DNA of 64,000 nucleotides from Acidimicrobiaceae bacterium (GCA_027449885.1 DAIDKS010000031.1:44895-108894), one strand, 5' to 3'. Positions 1 to 14,458 are shown, counted from the stretch's first letter. Notes: generated by a model from the letters alone, not told the origin. Numbers and translations are program-made.

Positions 1-383
1 CCGAGGTTGGTCGGGTGCAGGCCGTCGACGTCCTTCGCCGGGTCGACGCGCAGGAGGGCGCGCTCCTCGTCGAGCCCACCGGGCAGGGGCAGCTGGACGA
101 GGATCGACTGGACCTCGGGGTCGGCGTTCATCTCGTCGATCACCCCCTCGACGTCGGCCTGGGTGGCCGAGGAGGGCAGGTGGCGGTGGACCGAGGTGAC
201 CCCGACCTCGGCGCAGTCGGCGTGCTTCATCTCCACGTAGCGGGCGCTCGAGTGGTCGTCGCCGACGAGGATCGTCCCGAGGCCGACGCCGCGCCCCTGG
301 GCCCTCAGCCGGGCGACGCGGTCGGCCAGCTCCATCTTCATCCGGGCGGCGACGCGCTCGCCGTCGAGCAGGGTGGCGGTCAT
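1..383 (-). CDS. folD: Methylenetetrahydrofolate dehydrogenase/cyclohydrolase, N-terminal part (truncated by window edge)
   Basis: Reverse translation [23 protein letters not shown]...[28 protein letters not shown]...VQLPLP; ATG at 383. Confidence 0.93.
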   Translation of the reverse strand, partial: MTATLLDGERVAARMKMELADRVARLRAQGRGVGLGTILVGDDHSSARYVEMKHADCAEVGVTSVHRHLPSSATQADVEGVIDEMNADPEVQSILVQLPLPGGLDEERALLRVDPAKDVDGLHPTNL

Positions 384-390
384 GGCTCTC

Positions 391-1932
391 CTAGTGTCGG
401 AAGTGGCGCTCGCCAGTCATCACCATGGCGATCCCGGCCGCCTCGGCGGCGGCCACGACCTCGGCGTCGCGGACCGAGCCCCCGGGCTGGGCGACGGCGC
501 TGACCCCGGCGCTCGCCAGGCTCTCGAGCCCGTCGGCGAAGGGGAAGAAGGCGTCGGAGGCGGCGGCGGCCCCGCGGGCTCGCTCACCGGCCTTGTCGAG
601 GGCGATGCGCGCGGCGACCACGCGGGACTGCTGGCCCGCGCCGACTCCCACGGTGACCCCGTCCCTCACCACGACGATGGCGTTCGAGGTCGTGCGGGCG
701 CAGACGCGCCAGGCGAGGACGAGGTCCCGCATCTCCGACGCGCTCGGCGTCCGGGTCGTCGCCCGCGACCACCCGGCCGGGTCGGCGAGCAGCTCGTCGG
801 GCGACTGGACGAGCGCGGTGTCGCCGACGGTGCGGATGGCGCGTCCGAGGGGCTCGGGCGCCGGGGCGGCGAGCAGGCGGGTGGCCTTGCGGCGGGCCCG
901 CAGCGTCTCGATCGCGCCGGGGCTGAAGGAGCGGGCGATGATGACGTCGGCCTGGGGGCCGGTCGCGACCCGGGCCGCGAGGTCGTCGTCGACGTCACCC
1001 GCGAGGGCGACGACGCCCCCGAAGGCCGACAGCGGGTCGGCGGCGAGGGCCGCGTCGTAGGCGGCGCCGAGGTCGTCGCCGTAGGCGGCCCCCGCGGCGT
1101 TCGCGTGCTTGATGATGGCGACGCTCGCCCGGTCGGGGACGTCGCCCGCCATCTCGTGGACCAGCCGCCAGGCGGCGTCGGCGTCGAAGAGGTTGAGGTA
1201 GGAGAGGGCGGTCCCCGCGTGCTGGGTGACGCCGTCCCACCACGGGTGGGTCCCCGCCACCCGGTAGCGCGCGCCGACCTGGTGGGGGTTCTCGCCGTAG
1301 CGGGTCACCTCGGCCCGCTCGAGGGTGAGGTGGATCGTCGGAGGGAGCACGCGCTCGGCCTCGTCGGGGGTGGGCCCGAGCACGCCCCCACCGTCGAGCC
1401 AGGCGACGATCTCGGCGTCGTAGGCGGCCGTGTGGGCGAAGGCCGCACGGGCCAGGCGGTGGCGCGTCGCGTCGCTGAGCGACCCCGACGCCGCGAGCTC
1501 GGCGAGGACCTCCCCGTACTGGGCCGGGCTGGTGAGGACCCCCACGTGGGCGTGGTTCTTCGCCGCGGCGCGCACCATCGTGGGGCCGCCCACGTCGATG
1601 AGCTCGATCGAGGGGTTCGCGCGGAAGGGGTAGAGGTTGCAGACCACGAGGTCGATCGGGGTGATCCCGTGCTCGGCGAGGGTCGCGAGGTGCTCGGGTC
1701 GGGAGCGGTCCGCGAGGATCGCCCCGTGGATCGCCGGGTGCAGCGTCTTCACCCGGCCGTCCAGCATCTCGGGGAATCCCGTCACCTCGGCGACGTCGCG
1801 GTGCGCGATCCCGGCCGCCGCGAGGGCGCTCGCCGTGCCGCCGGAGGCGACGAGCTCGACGCCGAGCCCCGCGAGCCCGCGGGCCAGGTCCTCGAGTCCC
1901 GTCTTGTCCCAGACGCTGAGCAGCGCGCGCAT
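391..1932 (-). CDS. purH: Bifunctional AICAR formyltransferase/IMP cyclohydrolase
   Basis: 513 aa, [20 protein letters not shown]...SGGTA...[13 protein letters not shown]; next to purN and folD. Confidence 0.97.
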   Translation of the reverse strand: MRALLSVWDKTGLEDLARGLAGLGVELVASGGTASALAAAGIAHRDVAEVTGFPEMLDGRVKTLHPAIHGAILADRSRPEHLATLAEHGITPIDLVVCNLYPFRANPSIELIDVGGPTMVRAAAKNHAHVGVLTSPAQYGEVLAELAASGSLSDATRHRLARAAFAHTAAYDAEIVAWLDGGGVLGPTPDEAERVLPPTIHLTLERAEVTRYGENPHQVGARYRVAGTHPWWDGVTQHAGTALSYLNLFDADAAWRLVHEMAGDVPDRASVAIIKHANAAGAAYGDDLGAAYDAALAADPLSAFGGVVALAGDVDDDLAARVATGPQADVIIARSFSPGAIETLRARRKATRLLAAPAPEPLGRAIRTVGDTALVQSPDELLADPAGWSRATTRTPSASEMRDLVLAWRVCARTTSNAIVVVRDGVTVGVGAGQQSRVVAARIALDKAGERARGAAAASDAFFPFADGLESLASAGVSAVAQPGGSVRDAEVVAAAEAAGIAMVMTGERHFRH

Positions 1933-2540
1933 CAGATCTCTCCCGCCACGTCGGCCGGCGCCCCTCCTCGGGCGACGGCCGCCATCACCCTAGCCACGAC
2001 CCGGGGGTAGAGGACTCGCTCGACGGCCTTGATCCGCTCGTGCAGGACGGCCTCGGTGTCGCCGGGCTCGACCGGCACCCGGGCCCGGGCGAGGATCGGC
2101 CCGTCGTCGAGGGCCTCGGTCGCCACGTGGACCGTGCATCCGGTCTCGGGGACCCCGGCCGCGAGGGCGGCCGCGACCGCGTGCCAGCCCCGGAACTCCG
2201 GCAGCAGGCTCGGGTGCGTGTTGAGCACCCGCCCGGGGAAGGCGGCGTGGAAGGGGGCGGCGAGCACCGTGCCGAAGCCGGCCATCGCCACGAGGTCGAT
2301 CCCCGACTCCGCGAGCGCCGCGGCGAGGGCCGCGCTGTAGGCCGCGCGGTCGAAGCCCGGTCCGAAGCCCCCGAAGTCGGCCCGGTCGACGAGGCGGGTC
2401 GGGATCCCCGACCGCGCCGCGACCTCCAGTCCGCGGCAGGGTCGGTCGGCCGCCACCAGGGCGACCTCGAGGTCGGCCTCGACCATCGCCTCGAGGATGG
2501 TGCCCGATCCGGACACCAGCACGGCGAGCCGGACGCTCAA
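1932..2540 (-). CDS. purN: Phosphoribosylglycinamide formyltransferase
   Basis: RLAVLVSGSGTILEAM...HPSLLPEFRG...GCTVHVATEALDDGPI; TTG start overlapping the sucD stop (TTGA). Confidence 0.93.
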   Translation of the reverse strand: MSVRLAVLVSGSGTILEAMVEADLEVALVAADRPCRGLEVAARSGIPTRLVDRADFGGFGPGFDRAAYSAALAAALAESGIDLVAMAGFGTVLAAPFHAAFPGRVLNTHPSLLPEFRGWHAVAAALAAGVPETGCTVHVATEALDDGPILARARVPVEPGDTEAVLHERIKAVERVLYPRVVARVMAAVARGGAPADVAGEI

Positions 2541-3427
2541 CCGGCGAGCGTCCGGACGATCTCGACCATCTTTTCGCCGGCCTCGGTCGGGTTCTGGCAG
2601 ACGTGGACGCCGGCCTCGGCGAGGGCGGCCATCTTCGCCTGGGCCGTGCCCTTCGAGCCCGAGATGATCGCCCCGGCGTGGCCCATCTTGCGGCCGGCCG
2701 GCGCGGTCACGCCCGCGATGTAGGCGACGACCGGCTTGGTCATGTGGGCCTTGATCCACTCGGCCGCCCGCTCCTCCTCCGAACCGCCGATCTCGCCGAT
2801 CATCATGACCGCGCGCGTCTCGGGGTCGGCCTCGAAGGCCGCCAGGCAGTCGATGAAGTTGGTGCCCGGCACCGGGTCGCCCCCGATGCCCACGCAGGTC
2901 GTCTGGCCGATGCCCTGCTGGCTGAGCTCGTGGAGGGCCTGGTAGGTGAGGGTCCCCGAGCGCGACACGATGCCCACCGGCCCACCGGGCAGGGCGATGT
3001 CCCCCGAGGTGATGCCGATGTTGCACTTGCCGGGGCTGATGATGCCCGGGCAGTTCGGGCCGAGGAGGCGCACCCCCGGGAACTCGGCCACCAGGCGGTT
3101 GTAGGTGCGGGCCTCGTCGTGGGCCGGGATGCCCTCGGTGATGCACACGATGAAGGTGATGCCGCCCTGGGCCGCCTCGATGATGGCGTCGGCCGCGAAG
3201 CGCGGGGGCACCACGACGAAGGAGGCCGTCGCCCCGGTCGCCGCGACGGCCTCGCCGACCGTGTCGTAGACGGGGATGCCGTCCACGTCGGTGCCGCCCT
3301 TGCCCGGGGTCACGCCCGCGACGACCCGGGTGCCGTAGTCGCGGTTGCGCAGGCCGTGGAAGCGTCCCTGGCCCCCGGTGAGGCCCTGGACGATGACCTT
3401 GGTGTTCTCGTCTACGAAGATGCTCAT
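2537..3427 (-). CDS. sucD: Succinyl-CoA synthetase alpha subunit
   Basis: [33 protein letters not shown]...[17 protein letters not shown]...[21 protein letters not shown]. Confidence 0.97.
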   Translation of the reverse strand: MSIFVDENTKVIVQGLTGGQGRFHGLRNRDYGTRVVAGVTPGKGGTDVDGIPVYDTVGEAVAATGATASFVVVPPRFAADAIIEAAQGGITFIVCITEGIPAHDEARTYNRLVAEFPGVRLLGPNCPGIISPGKCNIGITSGDIALPGGPVGIVSRSGTLTYQALHELSQQGIGQTTCVGIGGDPVPGTNFIDCLAAFEADPETRAVMMIGEIGGSEEERAAEWIKAHMTKPVVAYIAGVTAPAGRKMGHAGAIISGSKGTAQAKMAALAEAGVHVCQNPTEAGEKMVEIVRTLAG

Positions 3428-3435
3428 GGTGTTCC

Positions 3436-4578
3436 TCAGGCGTTCGCCAGCGCGACCGCCCGGCGGGCGGCGTCCAGCATGGTGGGCTCGGTCATCAGTC
3501 GGTCGTTGAGGTGCGGCGCGAGGATCGCGCGGCCCTCGGTGGCGTTGGTGCCGTCGAGGCGCAGGACGATCGGCGAGGCGATCTCGACGCGCGAGAGCGC
3601 CTCGAGGACGCCCTTCGCGACCTCGTCGACCCGGGTGATCCCGCCGAAGATGTTGACGAAGATCGCCCGCACCTTGGGGTCGGCGTTGATCACCTCGAGG
3701 GCGGCGGCCATCACGTCGGCGTTGGCGCCGCCGCCGATGTCGAGGAAGTTCGCCGCGGTGCCACCGACCTGGTTCACCACGTCGAGGGTCGACATGGCGA
3801 GGCCGGCGCCGTTGGCGATGATGCCGACGGTCCCGTCGAGGCCGATGTAGTTGAGGCCCTTCTCCTTCGCCATCTTCTCGCGCGGGTCCTCGGTCTCGGT
3901 CGCCCGGTACTCGTCCCACTCGGGGTGGCGGAACGAGGCGTTCTCGTCGAGGCTCACCTTGGCGTCGAGCGCGTGGACCCGGCCGTCCGGCGTGAAGACC
4001 AGCGGGTTGACCTCGGCGAGGTCGCAGTCGCCGTCCTCGTAGCAGCGGTAGAGGTGGACGAGGAGCTCGGCGGCCTGCTCGCGCGCGGCCATGGTCAGTC
4101 CGGCCTCGGCGACCCAGCGGCGGGCCGTCGCTAGGTCGAGCCCGAGGCGCGGGTCGATCGAGAGCATCGCGATGGCGTCGGGGTTCTCCGCCGCCACGAC
4201 CTCGATCTCGACGCCGCCCTGGGCCGAGAGCATCCCCAGGTGGACCTTGTTGGGTCGGTCCAGGGTGAACGAGGCGTAGTACTCCTCGGCGATGTCGGTG
4301 GCGTGCTCGACCCAGAGCCGACGCACCACGTGGCCCTTGATGTCGAGCCCGAGGATGTTGCCGGCGTGGGTGCGGACCTCGTCGACGTTGTCGGCCAGCT
4401 TGACGCCGCCGGCCTTGCCGCGCCCGCCCACCTTCACCTGGGCCTTCACGACGACGGGGTAGCCGACGCGCTCGGCGACCGCCACGGCCTCCTCCACGGT
4501 GTCGGCGACGCCGCCCGGCGACACCGCGATCCCGTAGCGCGCGAAGTACTGCTTGCCCTGGTACTCGAAGAGATCCAT
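3436..4578 (-). CDS. sucC: ADP-forming succinyl-CoA synthetase beta subunit
   Basis: 380 aa, MDLFEYQGKQYFARYGIAVSPGGVADT...FVNIFGGITRVDEVAKGVLEAL. Confidence 0.97.
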   Translation of the reverse strand: MDLFEYQGKQYFARYGIAVSPGGVADTVEEAVAVAERVGYPVVVKAQVKVGGRGKAGGVKLADNVDEVRTHAGNILGLDIKGHVVRRLWVEHATDIAEEYYASFTLDRPNKVHLGMLSAQGGVEIEVVAAENPDAIAMLSIDPRLGLDLATARRWVAEAGLTMAAREQAAELLVHLYRCYEDGDCDLAEVNPLVFTPDGRVHALDAKVSLDENASFRHPEWDEYRATETEDPREKMAKEKGLNYIGLDGTVGIIANGAGLAMSTLDVVNQVGGTAANFLDIGGGANADVMAAALEVINADPKVRAIFVNIFGGITRVDEVAKGVLEALSRVEIASPIVLRLDGTNATEGRAILAPHLNDRLMTEPTMLDAARRAVALANA

Positions 4579-4598
4579 GTCCCGCCTTCTTGTTGTGA

Positions 4599-5015
4599 TC
4601 AGCCCGACGTCGCGCGATCACGCGCGTCGAGGGTCTCCTCCAGCCACGTCCCGATCGCCTCGAGGGACGATCCCGGGGTGAAGACCCGCGCCACCCCGGC
4701 CGCCTCGAGCGGCGCCACGTCGGCCTCGGGGATGATGCCCCCGACCACGACGACGACGTCCTCCCGACCGGCCGCGCGCAGCAGGTCCACGACCCGCGGC
4801 ACGAGCACGAGGTGGGCGCCCGAGAGCAGGGAGAGTCCGAGGGCGTCGGCGTCCTCCTGGACGACCGCCTGGACGACCTGCTCGGGCGTCTGGTGCAGAC
4901 CGGTGTAGACGACCTCGAAGCCCGCGTCGCGCAACGCTCGCGCGATGACCTTGGCGCCGCGATCGTGCCCGTCGAGGCCGGGTTTGGCCACGACGACACG
5001 GTAGGTACGCTGCAT
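4599..5015 (-). CDS. Stand-alone cobalamin-binding domain, methylmalonyl/isobutyryl-CoA mutase small subunit type
   Basis: 138 aa; [41 protein letters not shown] contains the B12 motif [19 protein letters not shown]. Confidence 0.9.
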   Translation of the reverse strand: MQRTYRVVVAKPGLDGHDRGAKVIARALRDAGFEVVYTGLHQTPEQVVQAVVQEDADALGLSLLSGAHLVLVPRVVDLLRAAGREDVVVVVGGIIPEADVAPLEAAGVARVFTPGSSLEAIGTWLEETLDARDRATSG

Positions 5016-5101
5016 CGGTCCTTCAGCATAGAGCGCGGGGGCGGGGACGCCCCGACGAGGCGCCCCGGGAGCGTTCCGTAGTGGGGGGTAGCGTAGGTGG
5101 A

Positions 5102-6007
5102 ATGGCCGACGCCCCCGTCACTCGCGGACCGGTGCGGGCGCTGGCCTCGGCCCTGCGGCCCGTCCAGTGGCTGAAGAACGGGCTCATCGTGGTCGCCCCG
5201 GTGGCCGCCGGCATGGCGACCGACGCCGACGTGGTGCGCCACACCGGGGCCGCCTTCCTCTGCTTCTGCGCCGCGGCCTCGGCCATCTACCTCATCAACG
5301 ACGTCCGCGACGCCCCGGCCGACCGCGTCCACCCCACCAAGCGCTACCGGGCGATCGCCGCCGGCCAGCTCTCCCCCGCGGCCGCCGTCGCGGCCGCCGT
5401 CGTCCTGCTGGTCGTCGCCTTCACGCTGCCCCTCGCCCTCTGGCAGCCCGAGGGCCTCTACCTCGTCCTCGCCCTCTACGTGGCGATCCACCTCGCCTAC
5501 AACTTCGGGCTGAAGGAGGTCCCGGTCCTCGAGCTCGCCGCCGTCGCGAGCGGCTTCTTCCTGCGCGCCTACGCCGGCGCCGTCGCCAGCCACATCGGGG
5601 TCTCCATCTGGTTCCTCTCGGTCATCAGCTTCGGGGCCCTCTTCCTCGTGGTGGGCAAGCGCTCGAGCGAGCTGACCCACGTCGGCCGGGGGGCGACCCG
5701 CAAGGTCCTCGCCGAGTACAGCCCCGACTTCCTCCACTCGGCCCTCACCATGTCGGCGACCGTCGTCGTGACGACCTATCTCCTGTGGGCCTTCGAGACG
5801 ACGCCGGGCGGGCTCTCCACGCTGCGCCACCACATCGTCCCGATCCGGCTCTCGATCGTCCCCGTGGTGCTGGCGATCCTCTACGTGATGCGGGCGGCCG
5901 AGACGACCGAGGGCCAGTCGCCCGAGGACCTCCTCTACCGCAACCGGGTCGTCCAGTCCCTCGGCCTGCTCTGGGCCGCGCTCCTCTACATCGGGATCTA
6001 CCGGTGA
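5102..6007 (+). CDS. UbiA-family prenyltransferase, probable decaprenyl-phosphate 5-phosphoribosyltransferase
   Basis: [41 protein letters not shown]; multiple TM segments; followed by DprE1/DprE2 homologues. Confidence 0.88.
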   Translation: MADAPVTRGPVRALASALRPVQWLKNGLIVVAPVAAGMATDADVVRHTGAAFLCFCAAASAIYLINDVRDAPADRVHPTKRYRAIAAGQLSPAAAVAAAVVLLVVAFTLPLALWQPEGLYLVLALYVAIHLAYNFGLKEVPVLELAAVASGFFLRAYAGAVASHIGVSIWFLSVISFGALFLVVGKRSSELTHVGRGATRKVLAEYSPDFLHSALTMSATVVVTTYLLWAFETTPGGLSTLRHHIVPIRLSIVPVVLAILYVMRAAETTEGQSPEDLLYRNRVVQSLGLLWAALLYIGIYR

Positions 6008-7332
6008 GGACGCTCGTCGGCTGGGGCCGGACCGCGCCGAGCCACGCCGAGGTCTTCACGGTGACGACCGAGGAGCAGGTGCTCGCGGCCTTCGCGACCG
6101 GGCGTCCGGTCATCGCCCGCGGGCTCGGCCGTAGCTACGGCGACGCCGCCCAGTCGGGCGGGGGGCTCGTCCTCGACAACCGGGGACTCGACCACGTCGG
6201 CGACATCGGCCCCGACGGCGTGGTGCGCCTGGGCGCCGGCGTCTCCATCGACGACCTGCTCGCGCGGTCGATCCCCGAGGGCTGGTTCGTCCCCGTCACC
6301 CCGGGCACGCGCCAGGTGACGATCGGCGGGGCCCTCGCCGCGGACGTCCACGGCAAGAACCACCACGTCGAGGGATCCTTCGCGAGCCACGTCCGCTCGG
6401 TGCGCCTCGTCACCCCGACCGGCGGGCGCACCGTGGGCCCCGACCGGGACCCCGACCTCTTCTGGGCCACGGCCGGCGCCATGGGGCTGACCGGGGTGGC
6501 GACCGAGGTCGAGCTCGCCCTCATGCCCATCGAGACCGACCAGGTCCTCGTTGACACCGACCGCTACGACGACCTCGACGCGGTGATGGCGGCGATGCGC
6601 GAGGGCGACGCCCGCTACCGCTACTCGGTCGCCTGGGTCGACTGCATGAGCCGGGGCCGACACCTCGGTCGCGCGATCCTCACCCGGGGCGACCACGCCC
6701 GCGCCGAGGACCTCGATCGCCCCCGTCGCGCCGCCCCCGGGCCGGCCCGGCTCGGCGTGCCCTTCGCGGCGCCCCCGGGCCTGCTCAACCCCTGGTCGAT
6801 CACGGCCTTCAACGAGGCCTGGTTCCGGATGGCCCCGCGCCACCGCGAACGCGAGCCCCAGCCGATCGGTCGCTTCTTCCACCCCCTCGACGGCGTGCGC
6901 GACTGGAACCGCCTCTACGGGCCGCGCGGCTTCGTGCAGTACCAGTTCGTCGTGCCCGACGAGCGCGACGGCGTGGTGCGAGCGGCCGTCGAGCGCCTGG
7001 CGGGAGCCCGCGTGCCGAGCTTCCTCGCCGTGCTCAAGCGCTTCGGCCCGGCCGACCCCGCCCCCCTCTCCTTCCCCCAGCCCGGCTGGACCCTGGCCCT
7101 CGACCTGCCGGTCGGGCCCGCGTCGCTGCCGGGCATCCTCGACGAGCTGGACGAGTTGGTCGCCGAGGCCGGGGGCCGGGTCTACCTCGCGAAGGACGCG
7201 CGCCTGCGGCCCGAGCTCGCCCGGGTCATGTACCCGCGGCTCGCCGAGTTCGCCGCCCTCGCCGATACCATCGACCCGGAGCGGCGCCTGGTGAGCGACC
7301 TGGCGCGGCGCCTTCGACTGCGGGAGGGATAG
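6004..7332 (+). CDS. dprE1: FAD-binding oxidoreductase, DprE1-like decaprenylphosphoryl-beta-D-ribose 2-oxidase
   Basis: VIARGLGRSYGDAAQSGGGLVLDNRGLDHV; FVQYQFVVPDE; PLSFPQPGWTLALDLP; VYLAKDARL; GTG start overlaps ubiA stop. Confidence 0.85.
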   Translation: MRTLVGWGRTAPSHAEVFTVTTEEQVLAAFATGRPVIARGLGRSYGDAAQSGGGLVLDNRGLDHVGDIGPDGVVRLGAGVSIDDLLARSIPEGWFVPVTPGTRQVTIGGALAADVHGKNHHVEGSFASHVRSVRLVTPTGGRTVGPDRDPDLFWATAGAMGLTGVATEVELALMPIETDQVLVDTDRYDDLDAVMAAMREGDARYRYSVAWVDCMSRGRHLGRAILTRGDHARAEDLDRPRRAAPGPARLGVPFAAPPGLLNPWSITAFNEAWFRMAPRHREREPQPIGRFFHPLDGVRDWNRLYGPRGFVQYQFVVPDERDGVVRAAVERLAGARVPSFLAVLKRFGPADPAPLSFPQPGWTLALDLPVGPASLPGILDELDELVAEAGGRVYLAKDARLRPELARVMYPRLAEFAALADTIDPERRLVSDLARRLRLREG

Positions 7333-7336
7333 GCCC

Positions 7337-8104
7337 ATGGAGAACGCCTTCGGACAGCCCCAGAGCCTCGTCGTGCTCGGCGGGAGCTCGGACATCGCCC
7401 GGGCCGTCGTGCGCAAGCTCTGCGCCGCGCGCACCGAGACCGTCGTGCTGGCCGGCCGCGACGCCGGACGGCTCGAGGAGGCCGCGGCCGAGGCCCGCGA
7501 CTACGGCGCCTCCTCGACGGCGACCGTCCTCTTCGACGCGACCGACCCCACCGACGCCGGTCGGGCCGTCGGTGAGGCCTTCGACGCGGCCGGCGGGCCC
7601 GTCGACCTGGTGATCGTGGCGGTGGGGCTGCTCGGGCGTCAGCGCGAGTGGGAGGACGACGCGGCCCGGGCCGCCGAGATGGCCCTCGTCAACTACGCCT
7701 GGCCCGTCGCGGCCCTCGCCGAGGTGCGCCGACGCCTGGTCGCCCAGGGCCACGGCCGGATCCTCGTGATGAGCTCGGTGGCCGCGGTCCGCGTGCGGCG
7801 CGTCTCCTACCTCTACTCCGGCGCGAAGGCCGGCCTCGACCGGCTCTGCGTGGGCCTCGCCGACTCGCTCGAGGGCACCGGCGTCCGCCTGCAGATCCTG
7901 CGCCCGGGCTTCGTGCGCTCGAAGATGACGACCGGCGAGCCGGAGATCCCCTTCACCACCGGCGTCAACGAGGTCGCCGAGACGGTGATGGCCGGGCTGG
8001 CGAGCGGGGCCCGGTTCATCTGGAGCCCGCCGATCCTGCGCTACGTCTTCTTCGTCCTGCGCCACCTGCCGGCGCGGGTCTGGCGACTGGTCGCCGACCG
8101 CTAG
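7337..8104 (+). CDS. dprE2: SDR oxidoreductase, DprE2-like decaprenylphospho-2-keto-ribose reductase
   Basis: 255 aa; QSLVVLGGSSDIARAVVRKL; YSGAKAGLDRLCVGLADSL; LQILRPGFVRSKMT; adjacent to dprE1. Confidence 0.83.
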   Translation: MENAFGQPQSLVVLGGSSDIARAVVRKLCAARTETVVLAGRDAGRLEEAAAEARDYGASSTATVLFDATDPTDAGRAVGEAFDAAGGPVDLVIVAVGLLGRQREWEDDAARAAEMALVNYAWPVAALAEVRRRLVAQGHGRILVMSSVAAVRVRRVSYLYSGAKAGLDRLCVGLADSLEGTGVRLQILRPGFVRSKMTTGEPEIPFTTGVNEVAETVMAGLASGARFIWSPPILRYVFFVLRHLPARVWRLVADR

Positions 8105-8105
8105 G

Positions 8106-9368
8106 TCAACCCTTCGGGGACGAGGACGCCGTGCCCGACGTGACCGGCGGCAGCGAGGTCGACGTCACCTTCTGGCGCAGCGACATGGTGTAGAAGTCGC
8201 GCGTCCACCAGCTGGCGAAGTAGCGGCCCGGGGGGCCAATCATCGAGCTGAGCAGGCTCGTCCCGTTGTTGCCGTTGACCGGCGCGTTGGGCGCTCCGGT
8301 GAAGGTCGAGTACTGGACCCAGTCGGTGTTGATGTCGAGCTGCATCCCCGTCACGACGCCGGCCCGGGCCAGCACGTTGGCGAGGTCGCTGATCGACATC
8401 GCGGGGCCGCCGACGTAGACGAGGGCTCCGTCCTTCGTGACCCCGAGGCCGGAGCGCCACACGTTGAAGGTGCCCCCGAGGGTCTTGCCCCACGCCAGCG
8501 AGTTCGCGCTGTTGAGGCCGGGGACCGGCTTGCCGTTCTTCACCAGCAGCACCAGGTTCTGGCGGACCGAGGCGATCTGGTTGTTCATCGTGAAGCCCGG
8601 CGTGCCCCAGGCGCCCACGGTCATCGTCCCGTCCTTGAAGACGACGACCGAGGCCCCACCCTTGCGCAGCGGGATGATCATGTGGCCCTGGGTGTAGTAG
8701 CCGCCCTCGGCGTCGGTCATGCGAAAGCCCGCGTTGAAGGCGGCGACGAGGGTGCGACTGGCCAGGGTCGTGATCGGCGCGGTGTAGATCCAGGGCATCT
8801 GGGTGCCGGGGATCGTCGAGCCCGAGTAGAGCTGGGCCTTCAGGAGGGTCGGGTCCATCCAGGCGACGCCCACCACGTAGCTCGTGTGGATGGGATCGGG
8901 CCGGACGTAGGCCTCGTAGATCGTGGGGATGCCGTTCGACGTGCGCCCGGCGACGTGCCACACGCCCTCGCCGGGCAGCGGCGTCCCGGCCGGCGACGGG
9001 ATCGGCGGCGGGGCCGGCAGGTGCCCGCTCGCCGGGACGGCGACGGCCGTCGGGCCCGAGCCGAAGCTGCCCGCCGGCGGCTTGCCGCCGACCTTCGCCG
9101 GGTTGATCTTGTAGTACTCGGTCTCGATCCAGGTGATGACCGTGCCCAGCCCGTGCTGACGACCCCACTCGGCGGCCCGGGCCATGTAGCTGACGCCGTA
9201 GGAGGGGTTGCGCAGGGCCATCGCCAGGGTCGCGCCGAAGTAGCCGACGACGACGACGGTGACGGCCGCCAGCAGCGCGAGCGCGCGGCGACGCCAGTAG
9301 ACGCGGGCCGGGAGTCGGTGGCTGCGGGGCGCCGTGGGGGGCCGATAGGCGGGACGGGCGCTATCCAT
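8106..9368 (-). CDS. Membrane-anchored phosphodiester glycosidase (NAGPA-like) domain protein
   Basis: N-terminal TM segment RRALALLAAVTVVVVGYFG; VAAFNAGFRMTDAEGGYYTQGHMIIPLRKG; MQLDINTDWVQYSTF. Confidence 0.78.
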   Translation of the reverse strand: MDSARPAYRPPTAPRSHRLPARVYWRRRALALLAAVTVVVVGYFGATLAMALRNPSYGVSYMARAAEWGRQHGLGTVITWIETEYYKINPAKVGGKPPAGSFGSGPTAVAVPASGHLPAPPPIPSPAGTPLPGEGVWHVAGRTSNGIPTIYEAYVRPDPIHTSYVVGVAWMDPTLLKAQLYSGSTIPGTQMPWIYTAPITTLASRTLVAAFNAGFRMTDAEGGYYTQGHMIIPLRKGGASVVVFKDGTMTVGAWGTPGFTMNNQIASVRQNLVLLVKNGKPVPGLNSANSLAWGKTLGGTFNVWRSGLGVTKDGALVYVGGPAMSISDLANVLARAGVVTGMQLDINTDWVQYSTFTGAPNAPVNGNNGTSLLSSMIGPPGRYFASWWTRDFYTMSLRQKVTSTSLPPVTSGTASSSPKG

Positions 9369-9459
9369 GACGAACCATTCTTCCATCCCGCCCCGACGAC
9401 CCTGTCGGCGCGTCGCCGATTCTTAGCGGCCTCTTACGCCCGTCCACCACGACCAGGGC

Positions 9460-13255
<3,796 letters not shown>

Positions 13256-13259
<4 letters not shown>

Positions 13260-14419
13260 TGCCCCATGCCCACGCCCTGCGCGCGCTGGAGGGCCTTGCC
13301 CTCGGTCTGCAGCGCGGGGGCGAGCATCACCTCGGCCTTCTGGAACTCCTTCAGCGTCTCGTAGCCGCAGGTGGCCATCGAGGTGCGCAGGGCTCCGAAG
13401 AGGTTAAGGCGTCCGTCGTTCTCGTGGGCCGGGCCGACGAGGATCTCCTCGAGGGTCCCGCGCACCTGGGTGCGCACCCGGGTGCCGCGCGGCAGCGTCG
13501 GGTGGAAGGTCGCCATACCCCAGTGGAACCCGCGGGCCGGGGCCTCGACGGCGCTCGACAGGGGCGATCCGATCATCACGGCGTCGGCGCCGCAGGCGAT
13601 GGCCTTGGCGATGTCGCCACCCTTGCTCATGCCGCCGTCGGCGATGACGTGGACGTAGACGCCGGTCTCGTCGAGGTGGCGCATCCGCGCCCCCGCGACG
13701 TCGGCGATCGCCGTCGCCTGGGGCACGCCGATGCCGAGCACGGCGCGCGAGGTGCAGGCGTTGCCCGGGCCCACGCCCACCAGCACGCCGGCCGCGCCGG
13801 TGCGCATCAGGTGGAGGGCCGCCTGGTAGCTGGCGCAGCCGCCGACGATCACGGGGATCTCGAACTCGCGGATGAACTTCTTCAGGTTGAGCGGCTCGAC
13901 CGTCTTCGAGACGTGCTCGGCCGAGACGACCGTCCCCTGGATGACGAGGATGTGCAGGCCGCTCTTCACGATCGTGTCGGACATCCACGCGGCGCGCTGG
14001 GGCGTCACCGAGGCGGCCGTCGTGATCCCGGCCTCGCGCATCTGACGGATGCGCTCTTCGACGAGCTCGAGCTTGATGGGCTCGAGGTACATCTGCTGCA
14101 TGCGCGCGGTGGCCTTGTCGTCGTCGAGCTCGCGGATCTCCTCGAAGAGGGGCATGGGGTCCTCGTAGCGGGTCCACAGGCCCTCGAGGTTGAGGACGCC
14201 GAGCCCGCCGAGCCGACCGATCTCGATCGCCGTGTCGGGCGAGACGGCCCCGTCCATCGCCGAGCCGAGCATGGGCAGCTCGAACTTGTAGGCGTCGATC
14301 TGCCAGGTGATGTCGACGTCCTCGGGGTCGCGGGTGCGCCGCGAGGGCACGATGGCGATGTCGTCAAACCCGTAGGCCTGACGCGCCGACTTGAAGATGC
14401 CGATTTCGACTTCCGCCAT
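13256..14419 (-). CDS. guaB3: GuaB3-family IMP dehydrogenase-related protein
   Basis: [61 protein letters not shown]; directly upstream of guaA. Confidence 0.93.
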
Positions 14420-14458
14420 GGTCTCCTCCACTGCCCGGGCCCGGACGACGAGACCAAT

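Noticed and set aside
373-2010. 545-aa plus-strand ORF opposite purH
   Set aside because: Antisense shadow of high-GC coding DNA: low-complexity R/G/D/V-rich protein, no recognisable domain, while purH on the other strand is unambiguous.
2537-5833. 1098-aa minus-strand ORF as one giant protein
   Set aside because: Only the C-terminal segment (sucD) is real; the upstream part overlaps sucC, the B12 subunit and the antisense UbiA gene in wrong frames.
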